Source of the DNA: Bacteroidaceae bacterium
GTDB taxonomy: Bacteria > Bacteroidota > Bacteroidia > Bacteroidales > Bacteroidaceae
Direction: 5' to 3'
DNA: 64,000 nucleotides
Assembly (NCBI GenBank): GCA_016291905.1
Contig: JAEEZS010000005.1
Coordinates: 1-64,000, forward strand
Within the stretch, counting starts at the first letter, position 1. Every line of letters begins with the position of its first letter. The translations under genes and the position numbers were made by a program. This document shows positions 8,905 through 17,692 of this stretch, piece after piece. Below the pieces are notes generated by a model that saw only the letters and a list, made by a program, of their open reading frames with translations, had not been told where the DNA came from and searched no databases.

Positions 8905-9849
8905 TTAAGCCAGCTTTGCCAGATAGGCTGTCACGTTCTTTTCGATGCGGGCGGCGAGGTCGGAAGATTCGTCCTTGACGAACTTCTCGCCGACGATGTG
9001 CTCATAGAGCTCGACGTAACGGTCTGTGACGCTCTGCACAAATTCGTCTGTCATCTCGGGCACCTGCTGTCCGGCTTGTCCCATGAAGCCACGGTCGATG
9101 AGCCATTGGCGCACAAACTCCTTGGAGAGCTGGCGCTGGGGCTCGCCCTTGGCGAATTTCTCCTCATAGCCGTCGGCATAGAAGTAGCGTGACGAGTCGG
9201 GGGTGTGGATTTCGTCAATCAGATAGACCTTGCCGTTGCGCTTGCCAAACTCGTACTTGGTATCAACGAGGATGAGTCCGCGCCGTGCGGCAATCTCGGT
9301 GCCGCGCTGGAAGAGCGCACGGGTGTATTGTTCCATCTGCTCGTAATCCTCGCGGCTGACGATACCTTGAGCAATGATTTCCTCACGCGAGATGTTCTCG
9401 TCGTGTCCTGCTTCGGCTTTCGTCGTCGGGGTGATGATGGGAACGGGGAACTTCTGGTTCTCCTTCATGCCGTCGGGCAGGGGGACGCCGCAGAGCGTGC
9501 GGGCACCGTTCTTGTATTCGCGCCAGGCGCTGCCGGTGAGGTAGCCGCGGATAATCATTTCCACGCGGAAACCTTCGCATTTCAGTCCGACGGTAACCAT
9601 CGGGTCGGGCGTGGCGAGTTTCCAGTTGGGGACGATGTCGGCTGTATCGTCGAGAAACTTGGCGGCAATCTGGTTGAGCACCTGCCCCTTGAAGGGGATG
9701 CCCTTGGGCAGGATGACGTCGAAGGCCGAGATACGGTCGGTAGCAACCATGACCATCAGGTCGTCGTTGATGTTATAGACATCACGGACTTTGCCGTGAT
9801 AGACGCTTTTCTGTCCAGGGAAGTTGAAGTTGGTGGTTTGGAGTGACAT
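8905..9849 (-). CDS. purC: SAICAR synthetase (phosphoribosylaminoimidazole-succinocarboxamide synthase)
   Basis: It joins CAIR and aspartate in purine synthesis. The 314 residues are of the longer PurC class. Motifs include [26 protein letters not shown] (in two blocks), the [12 protein letters not shown] block and [12 protein letters not shown]. It sits between phoH (21 bp upstream) and aroE. Confidence 0.96.
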   Translation of the reverse strand: MSLQTTNFNFPGQKSVYHGKVRDVYNINDDLMVMVATDRISAFDVILPKGIPFKGQVLNQIAAKFLDDTADIVPNWKLATPDPMVTVGLKCEGFRVEMIIRGYLTGSAWREYKNGARTLCGVPLPDGMKENQKFPVPIITPTTKAEAGHDENISREEIIAQGIVSREDYEQMEQYTRALFQRGTEIAARRGLILVDTKYEFGKRNGKVYLIDEIHTPDSSRYFYADGYEEKFAKGEPQRQLSKEFVRQWLIDRGFMGQAGQQVPEMTDEFVQSVTDRYVELYEHIVGEKFVKDESSDLAARIEKNVTAYLAKLA

Positions 9850-9870
9850 GTTTATTGAGGTGAAAAGGGG

Positions 9871-10887
9871 TTAATGGGAATTGTCTGGTTCTTCGGAAAT
9901 GGGGGAGTCTTCGGGAGCATCGGCAAACTTCAGCTCCTGTTGCTGGCGCTCGAGGGCTTGCTGATGTTCGTAGGCCTCGACGATGCGGGTGACGAGCTTG
10001 TGGCGTATGATATCCTTCTTCGTCATCTCCACCACGGCGATGCCTTCGATGCCTCGCAGCAGGCTGAGGGCGTGGGCGAGGCCGGAACGCTGGGATGACG
10101 GAAGGTCAATCTGTGTCAGGTCGCCCGTGATGAGCATCTTGGTGTTCCAGCCCATGCGGGTGAGGAACATCTTGATTTGGGGGACAGTCGTGTTCTGCGC
10201 CTCGTCGAGGATGACGATGGCATCGTTGAGCGTACGTCCGCGCATGAAGGCAAGAGGGGCAATCTGGATGATGCCCAGCTCCATGTATTCCTTCAGCTTG
10301 ACGGCAGGAATCATGTCCTCGAGGGCGTCGTAGAGCGGCTGCAGATAGGGGTCTATCTTCTCGCGCATGTCGCCTGGGAGGAAGCCGAGCTTCTCGCCTG
10401 CTTCGACAGCCGGGCGGCAGAGGATGATTTTCTTCACCTCTTTGTTTTTCAGCGCGCGCACGGCGAGGGCGATTGCTGTATAGGTCTTGCCGGAGCCTGC
10501 AGGACCGATGGTGAAGACCATGTCGTTTCGCTCGTACTCCTTTACCAGCCGCAGTTGGTTCTCCGTGCGGGGGGAGATGGGTCGCCCGCTGATGCTGAAG
10601 ACAATGACGTCGTTCTCCTTCTCCACGATGGGGCGGTTGCCGTTGAAGATGTCGAGAATAGCCTCGTCCGTCAGGCGGTTGTACTTGCTGCAGTAGGCCT
10701 GCACCTTGCCGATAAAGCGCTCAAACTGCTCCAGCTCGCCCTCGTCGCCCATCGCCTTGATGATGTTGTCGCGGGCAATGAGGCGCAGCTTGGGATGGAG
10801 CGCCTTTATCATCTGCATGTGGGCGTTGCCCGTGCCGTAGAACACCACGGGGTCAACGTCCTCCAAGACAATGTGCTTCTCTATCAT
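9871..10887 (-). CDS. phoH: PhoH-family P-loop ATPase
   Basis: A cytoplasmic nucleotide-binding protein of the PhoH/YbeZ family, linked in other bacteria to RNA metabolism and ribosome maturation with YbeY. Walker A is GPAGSGKT at residues 128-135, followed by RPAVEAGEKLGFLPGDMREK and a DEAQN Walker B. The 338 residues are normal. The ATG overlaps the stop of the upstream decarboxylase-like gene by 4 bp. Confidence 0.94.
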   Translation of the reverse strand: MIEKHIVLEDVDPVVFYGTGNAHMQMIKALHPKLRLIARDNIIKAMGDEGELEQFERFIGKVQAYCSKYNRLTDEAILDIFNGNRPIVEKENDVIVFSISGRPISPRTENQLRLVKEYERNDMVFTIGPAGSGKTYTAIALAVRALKNKEVKKIILCRPAVEAGEKLGFLPGDMREKIDPYLQPLYDALEDMIPAVKLKEYMELGIIQIAPLAFMRGRTLNDAIVILDEAQNTTVPQIKMFLTRMGWNTKMLITGDLTQIDLPSSQRSGLAHALSLLRGIEGIAVVEMTKKDIIRHKLVTRIVEAYEHQQALERQQQELKFADAPEDSPISEEPDNSH

Positions 10888-12653
10888 TCAGCGTCCCTTT
10901 CGATATAGACGATGGGGTCGCCCTTGCGGAGCGTGGTGCCCTGCTTGGCACAGACCTCCACAACCTTGCCGCTGATGGTGGCCTTGACGGGGGCAATCTC
11001 GCCCCAAGGCGTGGTGATGTGGCATACGAGGTCGCCCTCTTTGTATCGCTTGCCGACTGTGGGTTCGGTGGAGGGGCCAGCGACGGAAACCTCCCAGATG
11101 ACCTGTCCGTTTTCGGGGGCAGGCATGGGGTCGGCCTTGGCGTGCTTGATAGCCAGCACTTGCTCGACGCTCATTCCCTTGCCAGCCAGTGCCTCGTCCT
11201 TCGCCTTCTGCAGGTCGGCCTCGAAGCGCTCCTTGGCAATGCCGCTCTTATAGTCGCGATACTGGCGCTCGTGCATTGCCAGCTCGAAGAGCTCTTCCTC
11301 GTCCTCTCCTTCGTCCCAGCCTTCGTCCTTCATGATTTGGCGGAACTTGTCGAGTTCGTCGGGGTAGTAGCTCTGCGGGTCGGCAGTCGTGAACTCGCGT
11401 CCCTGCTCTTTGGCGAGGGCGACGATTTCGGGGGCTACGGCGCCGGGCAGCTTACCGCTCTTGCCCAGGATCATGCCCCAGATGGCGTCGTCCATCATGC
11501 TGTAGCGGGGCTTGCCCATCGATTCAGCCAGCAGGTTCATCAGGGCGATGTTCTTCGTGTACTGGCTGAAGGGCGTGACGAGTGGAGGATAGCCCACCTT
11601 GGGCCACACGTAAGCCACTTCGTCGAAGAGCTTCACGAGGAGCTGGTCCTCGCTATAGGGCTCGAGGCCCTTGTTCTTGCGGTTCATGTTGATGGCCTGC
11701 ATAACGCCCGTGAGGTCGGCCATCATGCTTCCCATCATGCCGCCCGGCAGTCCGCAGCCCAGCAGCAGCGAGCTCATCAGCTTGTTGCCTGGGTTCATGA
11801 AGTAGCCCAGGAAGTCGTCAATGAATTCCTGCGTCAGCTTGCGCGCCTCCATGTAAGCCTCCATGTTGATTTCCGGCACTTGGAAGCCGGCGTCCTTCAA
11901 CATCGCCTGCACGGAGATGACGTCGGGGTGCACCTTGCCCCAGCTGAGGGGCTCGATGGCGGTGTCGATGATGTCGGCACCAGCCTCACAGACCTCTAGG
12001 ATGCTGGCCATACTGAGGCCCGGGCCGCTGTGGCCGTGATATTGGACGATGACGTCGGGATGCTTGGTCTTGATATCCTTCACCAGCATGCCGAGGAAGT
12101 GCGGACGTCCGATGCCTGCCATATCCTTGAGGCAGATTTCGGGCGCGCCGGCTTCGATGAGTTGGTCAGCGATATTGGAGTAGTATACGACAGTATGTAC
12201 GGGCGAGTAGGTGATGCAGAGGGTGGCCTGCGGAATCATGCCCGCCTCCTTGGCGTAGTGGATGCTGGGGATGATGTTGCGCACGTCGTTCAGTCCGCAG
12301 AAGATGCGGGTGATGTCGGTACCCTGGGCCTTCTTCACCTTATACATCAGTCGTCTGACGTCGGCAGGCACGGGGTTCATGCGCAGGGCGTTCAGACCGC
12401 GGTCCAGCATGTGCGTCTGGATGCCAGCCTTGTGCAGGGGGGCGGTGAAGGTGCGGACGGCCTTGTTGGGGTTCTCGCCATAGAGCAGGTTCACCTGTTC
12501 GAAAGCGCCGCCGTTGGTTTCCACGCGGGCGAAGCAACCCATCTTGACGATGACGGGGGCAATGCGTGCCAGTTGGTCGGCACGGGGCTGGTATTTACCT
12601 GACGACTGGAACATGTCGCGGTATACCAGGCTGAATTTAATCTCCTTTTTCAT
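10884..12653 (-). CDS. Oxaloacetate decarboxylase / pyruvate carboxylase subunit B-like carboxyltransferase
   Basis: The N-terminal two thirds form an HMGL-like carboxyltransferase barrel (FSLVYRDMFQSSGKY, KDMAGIGRP, VQYHGHSGPG with metal-binding His residues). A helical PYC/OADA domain follows, then a short biotinyl-type beta domain. The usual biotinylation motif AMKM is absent: the tail reads ITTPWGEIAPVKATISGKVV with no lysine in the expected turn. The protein may therefore use a separate biotin carrier, or act otherwise. It is first in the minus-strand run, with a clear promoter at 12708-12715. Confidence 0.8.
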   Translation of the reverse strand: MKKEIKFSLVYRDMFQSSGKYQPRADQLARIAPVIVKMGCFARVETNGGAFEQVNLLYGENPNKAVRTFTAPLHKAGIQTHMLDRGLNALRMNPVPADVRRLMYKVKKAQGTDITRIFCGLNDVRNIIPSIHYAKEAGMIPQATLCITYSPVHTVVYYSNIADQLIEAGAPEICLKDMAGIGRPHFLGMLVKDIKTKHPDVIVQYHGHSGPGLSMASILEVCEAGADIIDTAIEPLSWGKVHPDVISVQAMLKDAGFQVPEINMEAYMEARKLTQEFIDDFLGYFMNPGNKLMSSLLLGCGLPGGMMGSMMADLTGVMQAINMNRKNKGLEPYSEDQLLVKLFDEVAYVWPKVGYPPLVTPFSQYTKNIALMNLLAESMGKPRYSMMDDAIWGMILGKSGKLPGAVAPEIVALAKEQGREFTTADPQSYYPDELDKFRQIMKDEGWDEGEDEEELFELAMHERQYRDYKSGIAKERFEADLQKAKDEALAGKGMSVEQVLAIKHAKADPMPAPENGQVIWEVSVAGPSTEPTVGKRYKEGDLVCHITTPWGEIAPVKATISGKVVEVCAKQGTTLRKGDPIVYIERDAE

Positions 12654-12707
12654 TGTGGGAAATAGTGTTATTTTAGTGCGTAATTACATTGTTCTATTTT
12701 TAGCGTG

Positions 12708-12715
12708 CAAAGATA
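12708..12715 (-). promoter_or_regulatory. -7 box for the decarboxylase-phoH-purC run
   Basis: The minus strand reads TATCTTTG here, matching TAnnTTTG. It lies 55 bp before the ATG at 12653 and in the right orientation. Confidence 0.65.
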
Positions 12716-12942
12716 GTGAAAGGCGAGCGAAATACAAAATAAAATTAATTTTATTTTTATTTCCGAGCCGTATCCTATCTTAAAGCCCCAAAGGGGCAAA
12801 GGGCAGGGTGAGCCAGGCAAAATAGCCTTATTCTTCCCATGCGCAGAACGATAGAGAAACAAAAACTTAAAACAAGGCTCTATATATTGAAAATCTTGCC
12901 TTTGTTCTGTCTATTCCATCCTTTTCTTATCTCCCAAACCCG

Positions 12943-13004
12943 TTAGGACACGTGTCCTAACCCGTTGGGACACCTTACCTAACCCGTTAGGACACGTGTC
13001 CCAA
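12943..13004. repeat. Two palindromes of the form TTAGGACAC/GTGTCCTAA
   Basis: Bases 12943-12960 are a perfect 18-bp palindrome centred on ACACGTGT. Bases 12987-13004 repeat it with one mismatch. The spacer contains a third degenerate unit (GTTGGGACACC), and all units are flanked by AACCCGTT. It could be an operator array or a small dispersed repeat. Confidence 0.6.
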
Positions 13005-13146
13005 CCCGTTTGGTACAATAACTCTGTTAGTCGTTATTTCAAAAAGTAAGGAGGATTTCCTTTCCGAAAATACTTCCATTTAGGTGTTTTGGGGGAATCT
13101 GTTACTTTTTTTTCAGAAAATCGCACAGGGATTCCTTTTAAAAATA

Positions 13147-13154
13147 TAACTTTG
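13147..13154 (+). promoter_or_regulatory. -7 box for crcB
   Basis: TAACTTTG matches TAnnTTTG and lies 46 bp upstream of the crcB ATG. A convincing -33 TTTG is not present at the expected spacing. Confidence 0.6.
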
Positions 13155-13200
13155 CAGGCGAAGATCGAAACTAAAACAACAAGCAAATATATATAACGAA

Positions 13201-13569
13201 ATGGTGAAAAATATCCTTCTAGTAGGCCTGGGGAGTTTTGTAGGGGGCGTTTTGCGGTACCTCATCTCTCTCTTGTTACGTCCTTCGATGGGCGGTTTCC
13301 CGTGGGGGACGTTTGTAGTCAATATCGTCGGATGCCTGCTAATTGGGGCTCTATGGGGAGCGATGGGGCGCTGGCCCAATTTCTCGTCACGAATCAGCCT
13401 TCTTATCGGGATGGGCTTTTGCGGCGGTTTTACGACGTTTTCTACATTCTCAAAAGAGAGTCTTGCGCTGTTGCAGGCTGGCAGCTATGGTCTTTTTGCC
13501 GCCTATGTCTTTGGCAGTATTGCCGTCGGTATCCTTGCTGTGACACTTGGTTTTATGTTGGCAAAGTAG
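13201..13569 (+). CDS. crcB: Fluoride-specific ion channel Fluc/CrcB
   Basis: A small inner-membrane dimeric channel that exports fluoride. The 122 residues have four hydrophobic segments. The family signature GGFTTFSTFSKE (around residue 80) and the early GGVLRYLIS with the conserved Arg are intact. It is a single gene with its own promoter. The opening reading frame of a truncated MmcQ-like gene follows 46 bp later. Confidence 0.95.
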   Translation: MVKNILLVGLGSFVGGVLRYLISLLLRPSMGGFPWGTFVVNIVGCLLIGALWGAMGRWPNFSSRISLLIGMGFCGGFTTFSTFSKESLALLQAGSYGLFAAYVFGSIAVGILAVTLGFMLAK

Positions 13570-13615
13570 ATAGTCGTTAAAAAAGTCTCTATCGTGTTTT
13601 TTTCCCATATATAGA

Positions 13616-13783
13616 ATGAACGTTGAAGAACTGAGAGATTACTGCCTTTCGTTGGGCGCAGACGTGGAGGAGCGGATGCCTTTTGTGGCGTTTCGCGCAG
13701 CGCAGGGCGTGCTGGCGTTTTACGTCTGTAGCCAAGAATCAATACCGTCGTCGAAAAAAGGACTTCGTAGACCCCACATGTAA
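13616..13783 (+). pseudogene. Truncated MmcQ/YjbR (DUF419) gene
   Basis: ATG 13616 opens a frame reading MNVEELRDYCLSLGADVEER and then MPFVAFRAAQGVLAFYVC. This is the N-terminal third of the MmcQ/YjbR family of small CyaY-like DNA-binding proteins, normally about 115 residues. After that the frame runs into unrelated sequence and stops at 781-783 of this kilobase (55 codons in all). No continuation is visible in other frames before the next gene. I read it as a gene broken by deletion. Confidence 0.6.
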
Positions 13784-13805
13784 CAAATCCTCAAGGAGCT
13801 GATAA

Positions 13806-13821
13806 CCTTCGCTTGCGAAGG
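13806..13821. terminator. Short hairpin between convergent genes
   Basis: CCTTCGC-TT-GCGAAGG forms a perfect 7-bp stem just past the stop of the minus-strand lipoprotein gene at 13825 and after the truncated MmcQ frame. It may serve either side. There is no strong T-tract. Confidence 0.4.
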
Positions 13822-13824
13822 CAT

Positions 13825-14394
13825 CTAATCGATTTGGAAGCCGAATTCGAAATCGTATTCGATGTTCTTGTTGGTTTTGCCCGCTTTCTTCAGTATCTGA
13901 TACAAGCGCTTTAAGCCCTGTTGCTGTTGCTCTGTGGGGCTCCCTTCTCCTACCTTTCCATCGTGGCTGAGGGTGACGGTATGGAGGTCGTATCTTGCTA
14001 CTCCGTTCTTGTCTGACAGGAAATGGCAGAATGTAAGTCCTGTTGGGAGATAACTGGAAAGAACGCTGTTGAGCTTGGCTTCGAAGAGGAATTTGCCTTT
14101 GGAATAGAACCGGATAACGTTTTGCGTCGGAAGAGGGTAGGCTTTCGAGTCAATCCGCTCCGTATTCGTTACCTTAAACTCGCCAGTTTCTGGATTAACG
14201 GCAACGATATTATCGAGCGTCAGCACATAATCTTCTGGGGTGATGTCTGTTAGCTTAGCCCCTTCGGGCTTGACAATAGCATATAGAGGTGTTTTCGCGT
14301 TTGCTGCTAATGTCTCGTCATCTCTGCATGAACAGGCTACAAACAAGCACGCTGCCAACAATAGAATGCAGATTTTCTTTAGTCCTTTCATCAT
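13825..14394 (-). CDS. Small lipoprotein of unknown function
   Basis: The 189 residues begin with a lipoprotein signal peptide (ICILLLAACLFVACSCRDDE, lipobox Cys in VACS). The mature part looks like a secreted beta-rich domain with no motif I recognise. Two ATGs are adjacent (14394, 14391). No neighbour on the same strand suggests a function. The flanking DNA is A/T-rich. Confidence 0.7.
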   Translation of the reverse strand: MMKGLKKICILLLAACLFVACSCRDDETLAANAKTPLYAIVKPEGAKLTDITPEDYVLTLDNIVAVNPETGEFKVTNTERIDSKAYPLPTQNVIRFYSKGKFLFEAKLNSVLSSYLPTGLTFCHFLSDKNGVARYDLHTVTLSHDGKVGEGSPTEQQQQGLKRLYQILKKAGKTNKNIEYDFEFGFQID

Positions 14395-15209
14395 TAATTA
14401 TCTTTTGAAAAATGCTCTAAAAGTATATCCTCAAAAACCTGCAAAGACTGCATAACGATGGAAGTATTTAACTATTTTTATGAAATCGCTATTTCTTGTT
14501 TTGTTCTTTTGCTGATATGTCCAAATAAGGGATAAGGGATATATTACGTGATGGTTAGACGAGATTGTGCCTTCTGAGAATCGAATCTTTTCGTTTTTCC
14601 GTAGGTTGATACGGTTTTTTTCGATTCTCGCAAATTTGAAGCGTTTTTAAGAATGAAGTAGGGATTTGTAAACGGCTAGTTTTCATTTGTTGCAAGGAAA
14701 TCAAATAAACTTAACGCCTTCTGCTAAACAAATAGGCATACATGGTTTAGTTTTCCGCGATTAAAGAACGTCGTCGTTTAACGTAATTATAGCTTGTAAT
14801 ATCGCCGTAATACTGTAATGTATCGTATTGTTTATTGATTGTAAAAGCGAAGAAAGTGCTATTATTCAGTCTTGTTTTATATAGTCAATTCGCATTTTAT
14901 CAGTTATTTTAGATTCTAATACTTGAAGGGAATTATAATTGAATCGTATCAAATTTGTATATCTTCGTTTATTTCGATAGGATTGTTGAAATATCGAATA
15001 ACAATAGATTGTCTTTCAGTCTTATATTTTGATTTTGTAAAGTATATTCTAAGGATTTTAAGGCTTTTTTGCTTTCTTTTTATTTCTTTTTGTTTACAAG
15101 TGCGCATTGCGGTTGCTGTAAAAAGTTTAGCAAAAATAGTTGATTTTATGTTTGTTTTTGTAAATTATTGTGTTTACCTTTGCAACCGAAATTTTATGCC
15201 TATTTTGCG
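14395..15209. other. A/T-rich intergenic region
   Basis: About 815 bp without a supported gene. A frame at 14923-15240 is low-complexity and hydrophobic and overlaps the XRE promoter, so I reject it. A hairpin is visible: GAGAATCGAA at 14576-14585 pairs with TTCGATTCTC at 14620-14629, with an inner CGTA/TACG. The rest is A/T-rich sequence without recognisable signal until the promoter at 15151-15182. Confidence 0.55.
15151..15182 (+). promoter_or_regulatory. Promoter of the XRE regulator
   Basis: The -33 box TTTG (15151-15154) and the -7 box TACCTTTG (15175-15182) are separated by 20 bp, the preferred Bacteroidetes spacing. The ATG follows at 15210. Confidence 0.7.
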
Positions 15210-15761
15210 ATGGAAAACGAACAAATCGGTATCATTCTAGAGAACGAAGGACTGAGTGCTTCCCAATTGGCGGAACGATTGGGAGTGCAACGCGCCATGA
15301 TCTCCCATCTTCAGTCCGGACGCAATCGCGTTAGCTTGGAGATGATGAAGAAGATTCATCATGCTTTTCCTCATATTAACCTTCAGTGGCTAATCGATCA
15401 AGAAGGCGAATATGCGACACTTGAGGAAAAACCTTCCCAGTCCTCTGCCCCTACTTCGAGCCAGACATCAGGAATGGGAAGTTTATTCGATAACGAGAAT
15501 ATGTCACCTTCGGATTTACGCCCGAGGGAAGACATAAGCGCTTCCAATGCCTCTGAGAATGAAAAAATCTCGTACATGGGGGAAGAACCAGCGGATTTTT
15601 CGAAGGAGAGAAGGGTAAATATGCTTGTGACGCCTCTTGAAGAGGCTGTTAGACAAGCTATTTCCATCTCTTCTAAGCCTGCACGGAAAATCACGGAAAT
15701 AAAAGTGTTTTACGACGACGGTACCTACGAAACCTTTCAGGAGTGCTCAGGCAGTTGTTAA
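15210..15761 (+). CDS. XRE-family helix-turn-helix regulator
   Basis: The 183 residues start with an HTH_3/XRE domain (residues about 5-60): SASQLAERLGVQRAMISHLQ is the helix-turn-helix, followed by SGRNRVSLEMMKKI. The middle is Ser-rich and probably disordered. The end (EIKVFYDDGTYETFQECSG) is a short conserved-looking tail. ATG 15210 was chosen because it begins the domain and lies after the promoter; an upstream start at 15168 would lie inside the promoter. Its target is unknown. Confidence 0.85.
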   Translation: MENEQIGIILENEGLSASQLAERLGVQRAMISHLQSGRNRVSLEMMKKIHHAFPHINLQWLIDQEGEYATLEEKPSQSSAPTSSQTSGMGSLFDNENMSPSDLRPREDISASNASENEKISYMGEEPADFSKERRVNMLVTPLEEAVRQAISISSKPARKITEIKVFYDDGTYETFQECSGSC

Positions 15762-15809
15762 ATGAATGCTAAATTCGTAGAAGTCTTTTTCGGATTCGAA
15801 AAAAACATC

Positions 15810-15817
15810 TACTTTTG
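15810..15817 (+). promoter_or_regulatory. -7 box for the TonB-C protein
   Basis: TACTTTTG matches TAnnTTTG and lies 35 bp before ATG 15845. This argues against a start at 15815. Confidence 0.55.
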
Positions 15818-15844
15818 CAGCGTTTTCTTCACATGGAAGGAAAA

Positions 15845-16336
15845 ATGCAAAGAATGTTTTTTATGCGTCGTCTGTTAATAGTTCTATTTTCTTTGTTCTT
15901 CTGCGTTGGTACATGGGCGGAGGATGTTATCGTTATGCCTGAGTATCCGGGAGGAGAGAAGGCTCTTCAGAAATTCTTGGAAGAAAACCTCGTATATCCC
16001 ACGGCTGCCCGTAAAATGGAGCTGTCTGGAGAAGTCGTTGTGGAGTTTACCGTAGAGCGTGGAGGGGCTATCAGCGGCGTGAATGTCATTAAAGGCTTAT
16101 CGACAGAACTTGATCAAGAGGCGTTGCGCGTGGTACGGTCTATGAGTCGCTGGAAACCAGGGACAAAGAATGGGGTGCCTGTTCGAGTGAAAATGACTCT
16201 GCCCATTAACTTCAAACTGCGTAAAGTGGAGGGATTTAGGGATGAGTCGAAGGAAACGACGTTAAAAAAGGCACGTAATCCGTTTACCAAAAACCGCAAT
16301 AAGAAATCCCCTAAGAAGGAACTCGTTAATAAATAG
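15845..16336 (+). CDS. Secreted TonB C-terminal domain protein
   Basis: A signal peptide (LLIVLFSLFFCVGTWA) is followed by a TonB-C domain: VYPTAARKMELSGEVVVEFT, then GVNVIKGLSTELDQEALRVV and the SRWKPGTKNGVPVRVKM strand. The proline-rich linker of true TonB is missing, so it is a short periplasmic TonB-like protein, common in Bacteroidetes. A Lys/Arg-rich tail ends the protein. ATG 15845 has GGAAGG 5 nt upstream; ATG 15833 is the alternative. Confidence 0.85.
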   Translation: MQRMFFMRRLLIVLFSLFFCVGTWAEDVIVMPEYPGGEKALQKFLEENLVYPTAARKMELSGEVVVEFTVERGGAISGVNVIKGLSTELDQEALRVVRSMSRWKPGTKNGVPVRVKMTLPINFKLRKVEGFRDESKETTLKKARNPFTKNRNKKSPKKELVNK

Positions 16337-16359
16337 AGTAAAGCGACACAAACGGTGTT

Positions 16360-17562
16360 TTATTCCTCAATCTTTAACAGGGCGCCTGTGATGGGGTTAA
16401 GTTGTACCTTTGTGGTAGCCTTTTTCGTAAACAGTTTAGATGAAAGTGTCTCCGTAGTACCAAACTGAGGGATAAACACGTTTTCATCGACATACACCAT
16501 GCTTGTCGTATAAACCTTCACGTTAGCTTTAGCAGGAAGATTATAGACAACGCCATCGTAGGTGTTTGCTTTTTTGCTCTTGTTGTTGGTGCTATCCGCT
16601 AATTGGCTGTTGTTTTCTTTTGTGTTTATTATCTTGTTTTTTCTCACGGTCAAAGCCTGTTGTTTCTTAGGAGCTGAAGGCGTTAATCCGGTTGTCGGAT
16701 TGGCATTCGGATTAAGGTTTTTAACGTCTAAATAAATAGGAGTGCCAGCCAAATCATCTGCATCTAAGACACCCAGCTTGCTTGAGAAACGGGCAGCAAC
16801 GTGTTTTGCTGTATTTCCTTCAGGAACGTAAGAAAATGTCTTGGTAGAAACCTCGCGCGTAGTTGAGCCTGTAAAGAGTTTCAGCAATGCATCTTCTTGT
16901 TTTTGAAGGTTGTCAACCATTAGTTTAAGGCCTTCACCATCAGAAGGCATATAGTCGCTTTCGCCACGCATGAGGCTGTTTTTGCTTTCGCGTATCTCGT
17001 AGATTTCTTTGGCTACCAATTCGGCAAGCTTCGCCTTCGACGAAGCCATCAACATCTCTTCCGTCATATAGTCACGGGCATCTTTGACTTCCCAGCGAGC
17101 CTCTGTAGTTGGGACACTTACTTCGTCGGAATTCATGGCAAACACTTCTCCTGCACAGATGGAGAGCAACGTACCCTCTTCAGATAGAGCCACTTGTGGA
17201 GCAATGGAATTGGTGTTGAAGGCGATGTGGTAGCATTTCGATTCATCGGCTAAAGCACGATAGACGACACTAGCAGAAAGAAGTTCGTAATGGACATCCT
17301 CCACAAAAGAAACGTCTGCGAGACGCATGTATCGATCGGCATATGAGCAAAGTTCGCCTGGGATATAGGAAACCTTTGCCGTAGTAAGAGTGATATCGAC
17401 AGCTGTTTTGGGCAAGAAATAGACGATTCCATCCTTGCTGACACCCGGCTCATAGTCTTTGACGATGGTCTGGGCGAGAGACGGCAGGAATAGGGATAGT
17501 CCGAAAACTAATGTGAGGAAAAGGGTTCGTATGAGGGTTGTGTGTTTCATTTTCTGTTTCAT
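16360..17562 (-). CDS. DUF4831 family secreted protein
   Basis: About 400 residues with a signal peptide (LIRTLFLTLVFGLSLFLPSLA) and a mature sequence matching the Bacteroidetes DUF4831 family as I remember it (KDGIVYFLPKTAVDITLTTA, YALDRYM-like ADRYMRLADVSF). Function is unknown. I place the start at ATG 17562 because the -7 box at 17579-17586 lies just upstream; the frame extends to 17601, before the promoter. ATG 17550 is possible. It converges with the TonB-C gene. Confidence 0.8.
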   Translation of the reverse strand: MKQKMKHTTLIRTLFLTLVFGLSLFLPSLAQTIVKDYEPGVSKDGIVYFLPKTAVDITLTTAKVSYIPGELCSYADRYMRLADVSFVEDVHYELLSASVVYRALADESKCYHIAFNTNSIAPQVALSEEGTLLSICAGEVFAMNSDEVSVPTTEARWEVKDARDYMTEEMLMASSKAKLAELVAKEIYEIRESKNSLMRGESDYMPSDGEGLKLMVDNLQKQEDALLKLFTGSTTREVSTKTFSYVPEGNTAKHVAARFSSKLGVLDADDLAGTPIYLDVKNLNPNANPTTGLTPSAPKKQQALTVRKNKIINTKENNSQLADSTNNKSKKANTYDGVVYNLPAKANVKVYTTSMVYVDENVFIPQFGTTETLSSKLFTKKATTKVQLNPITGALLKIEE

Positions 17563-17578
17563 TTTACAGTTTTCGCTG

Positions 17579-17586
17579 CAAAAATA
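17579..17586 (-). promoter_or_regulatory. -7 box for the DUF4831 gene
   Basis: The minus strand reads TATTTTTG, matching TAnnTTTG, 17 bp before ATG 17562. Confidence 0.5.
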
Positions 17587-17661
17587 TGACTTTTTTCTCA
17601 TTATTTCTCTCCTTATTAAAAATAATTGTCCAAATTATGTGGTCTGTTGGCAAATTTTAAT

Positions 17662-17669
17662 TAATTTTG
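17662..17669 (+). promoter_or_regulatory. -7 box for hpt
   Basis: TAATTTTG matches TAnnTTTG, 24 bp before the hpt ATG. A TTTG at the usual distance upstream is not obvious. Confidence 0.4.
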
Positions 17670-17692
17670 GCGAAAAAATAATATCATGCGGT

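Larger units (their letters stand above)
12654..13200. other. Divergent intergenic region
   Basis: It separates the minus-strand decarboxylase/phoH/purC run from crcB. It contains a promoter for each side, an A/T-rich stretch, and two closely spaced palindromes around 12943-13004. I see no gene. I looked for the fluoride riboswitch that often precedes crcB and could not support one. Confidence 0.6.

Noticed and set aside
13001..13200. Possible fluoride riboswitch before crcB
   Set aside because: I could not find the conserved riboswitch core; only a promoter is clear.
14923..15240. 105-codon hydrophobic frame before the XRE gene
   Set aside because: A/T-rich low-complexity sequence that overlaps a full promoter and the regulator start; no family resemblance.
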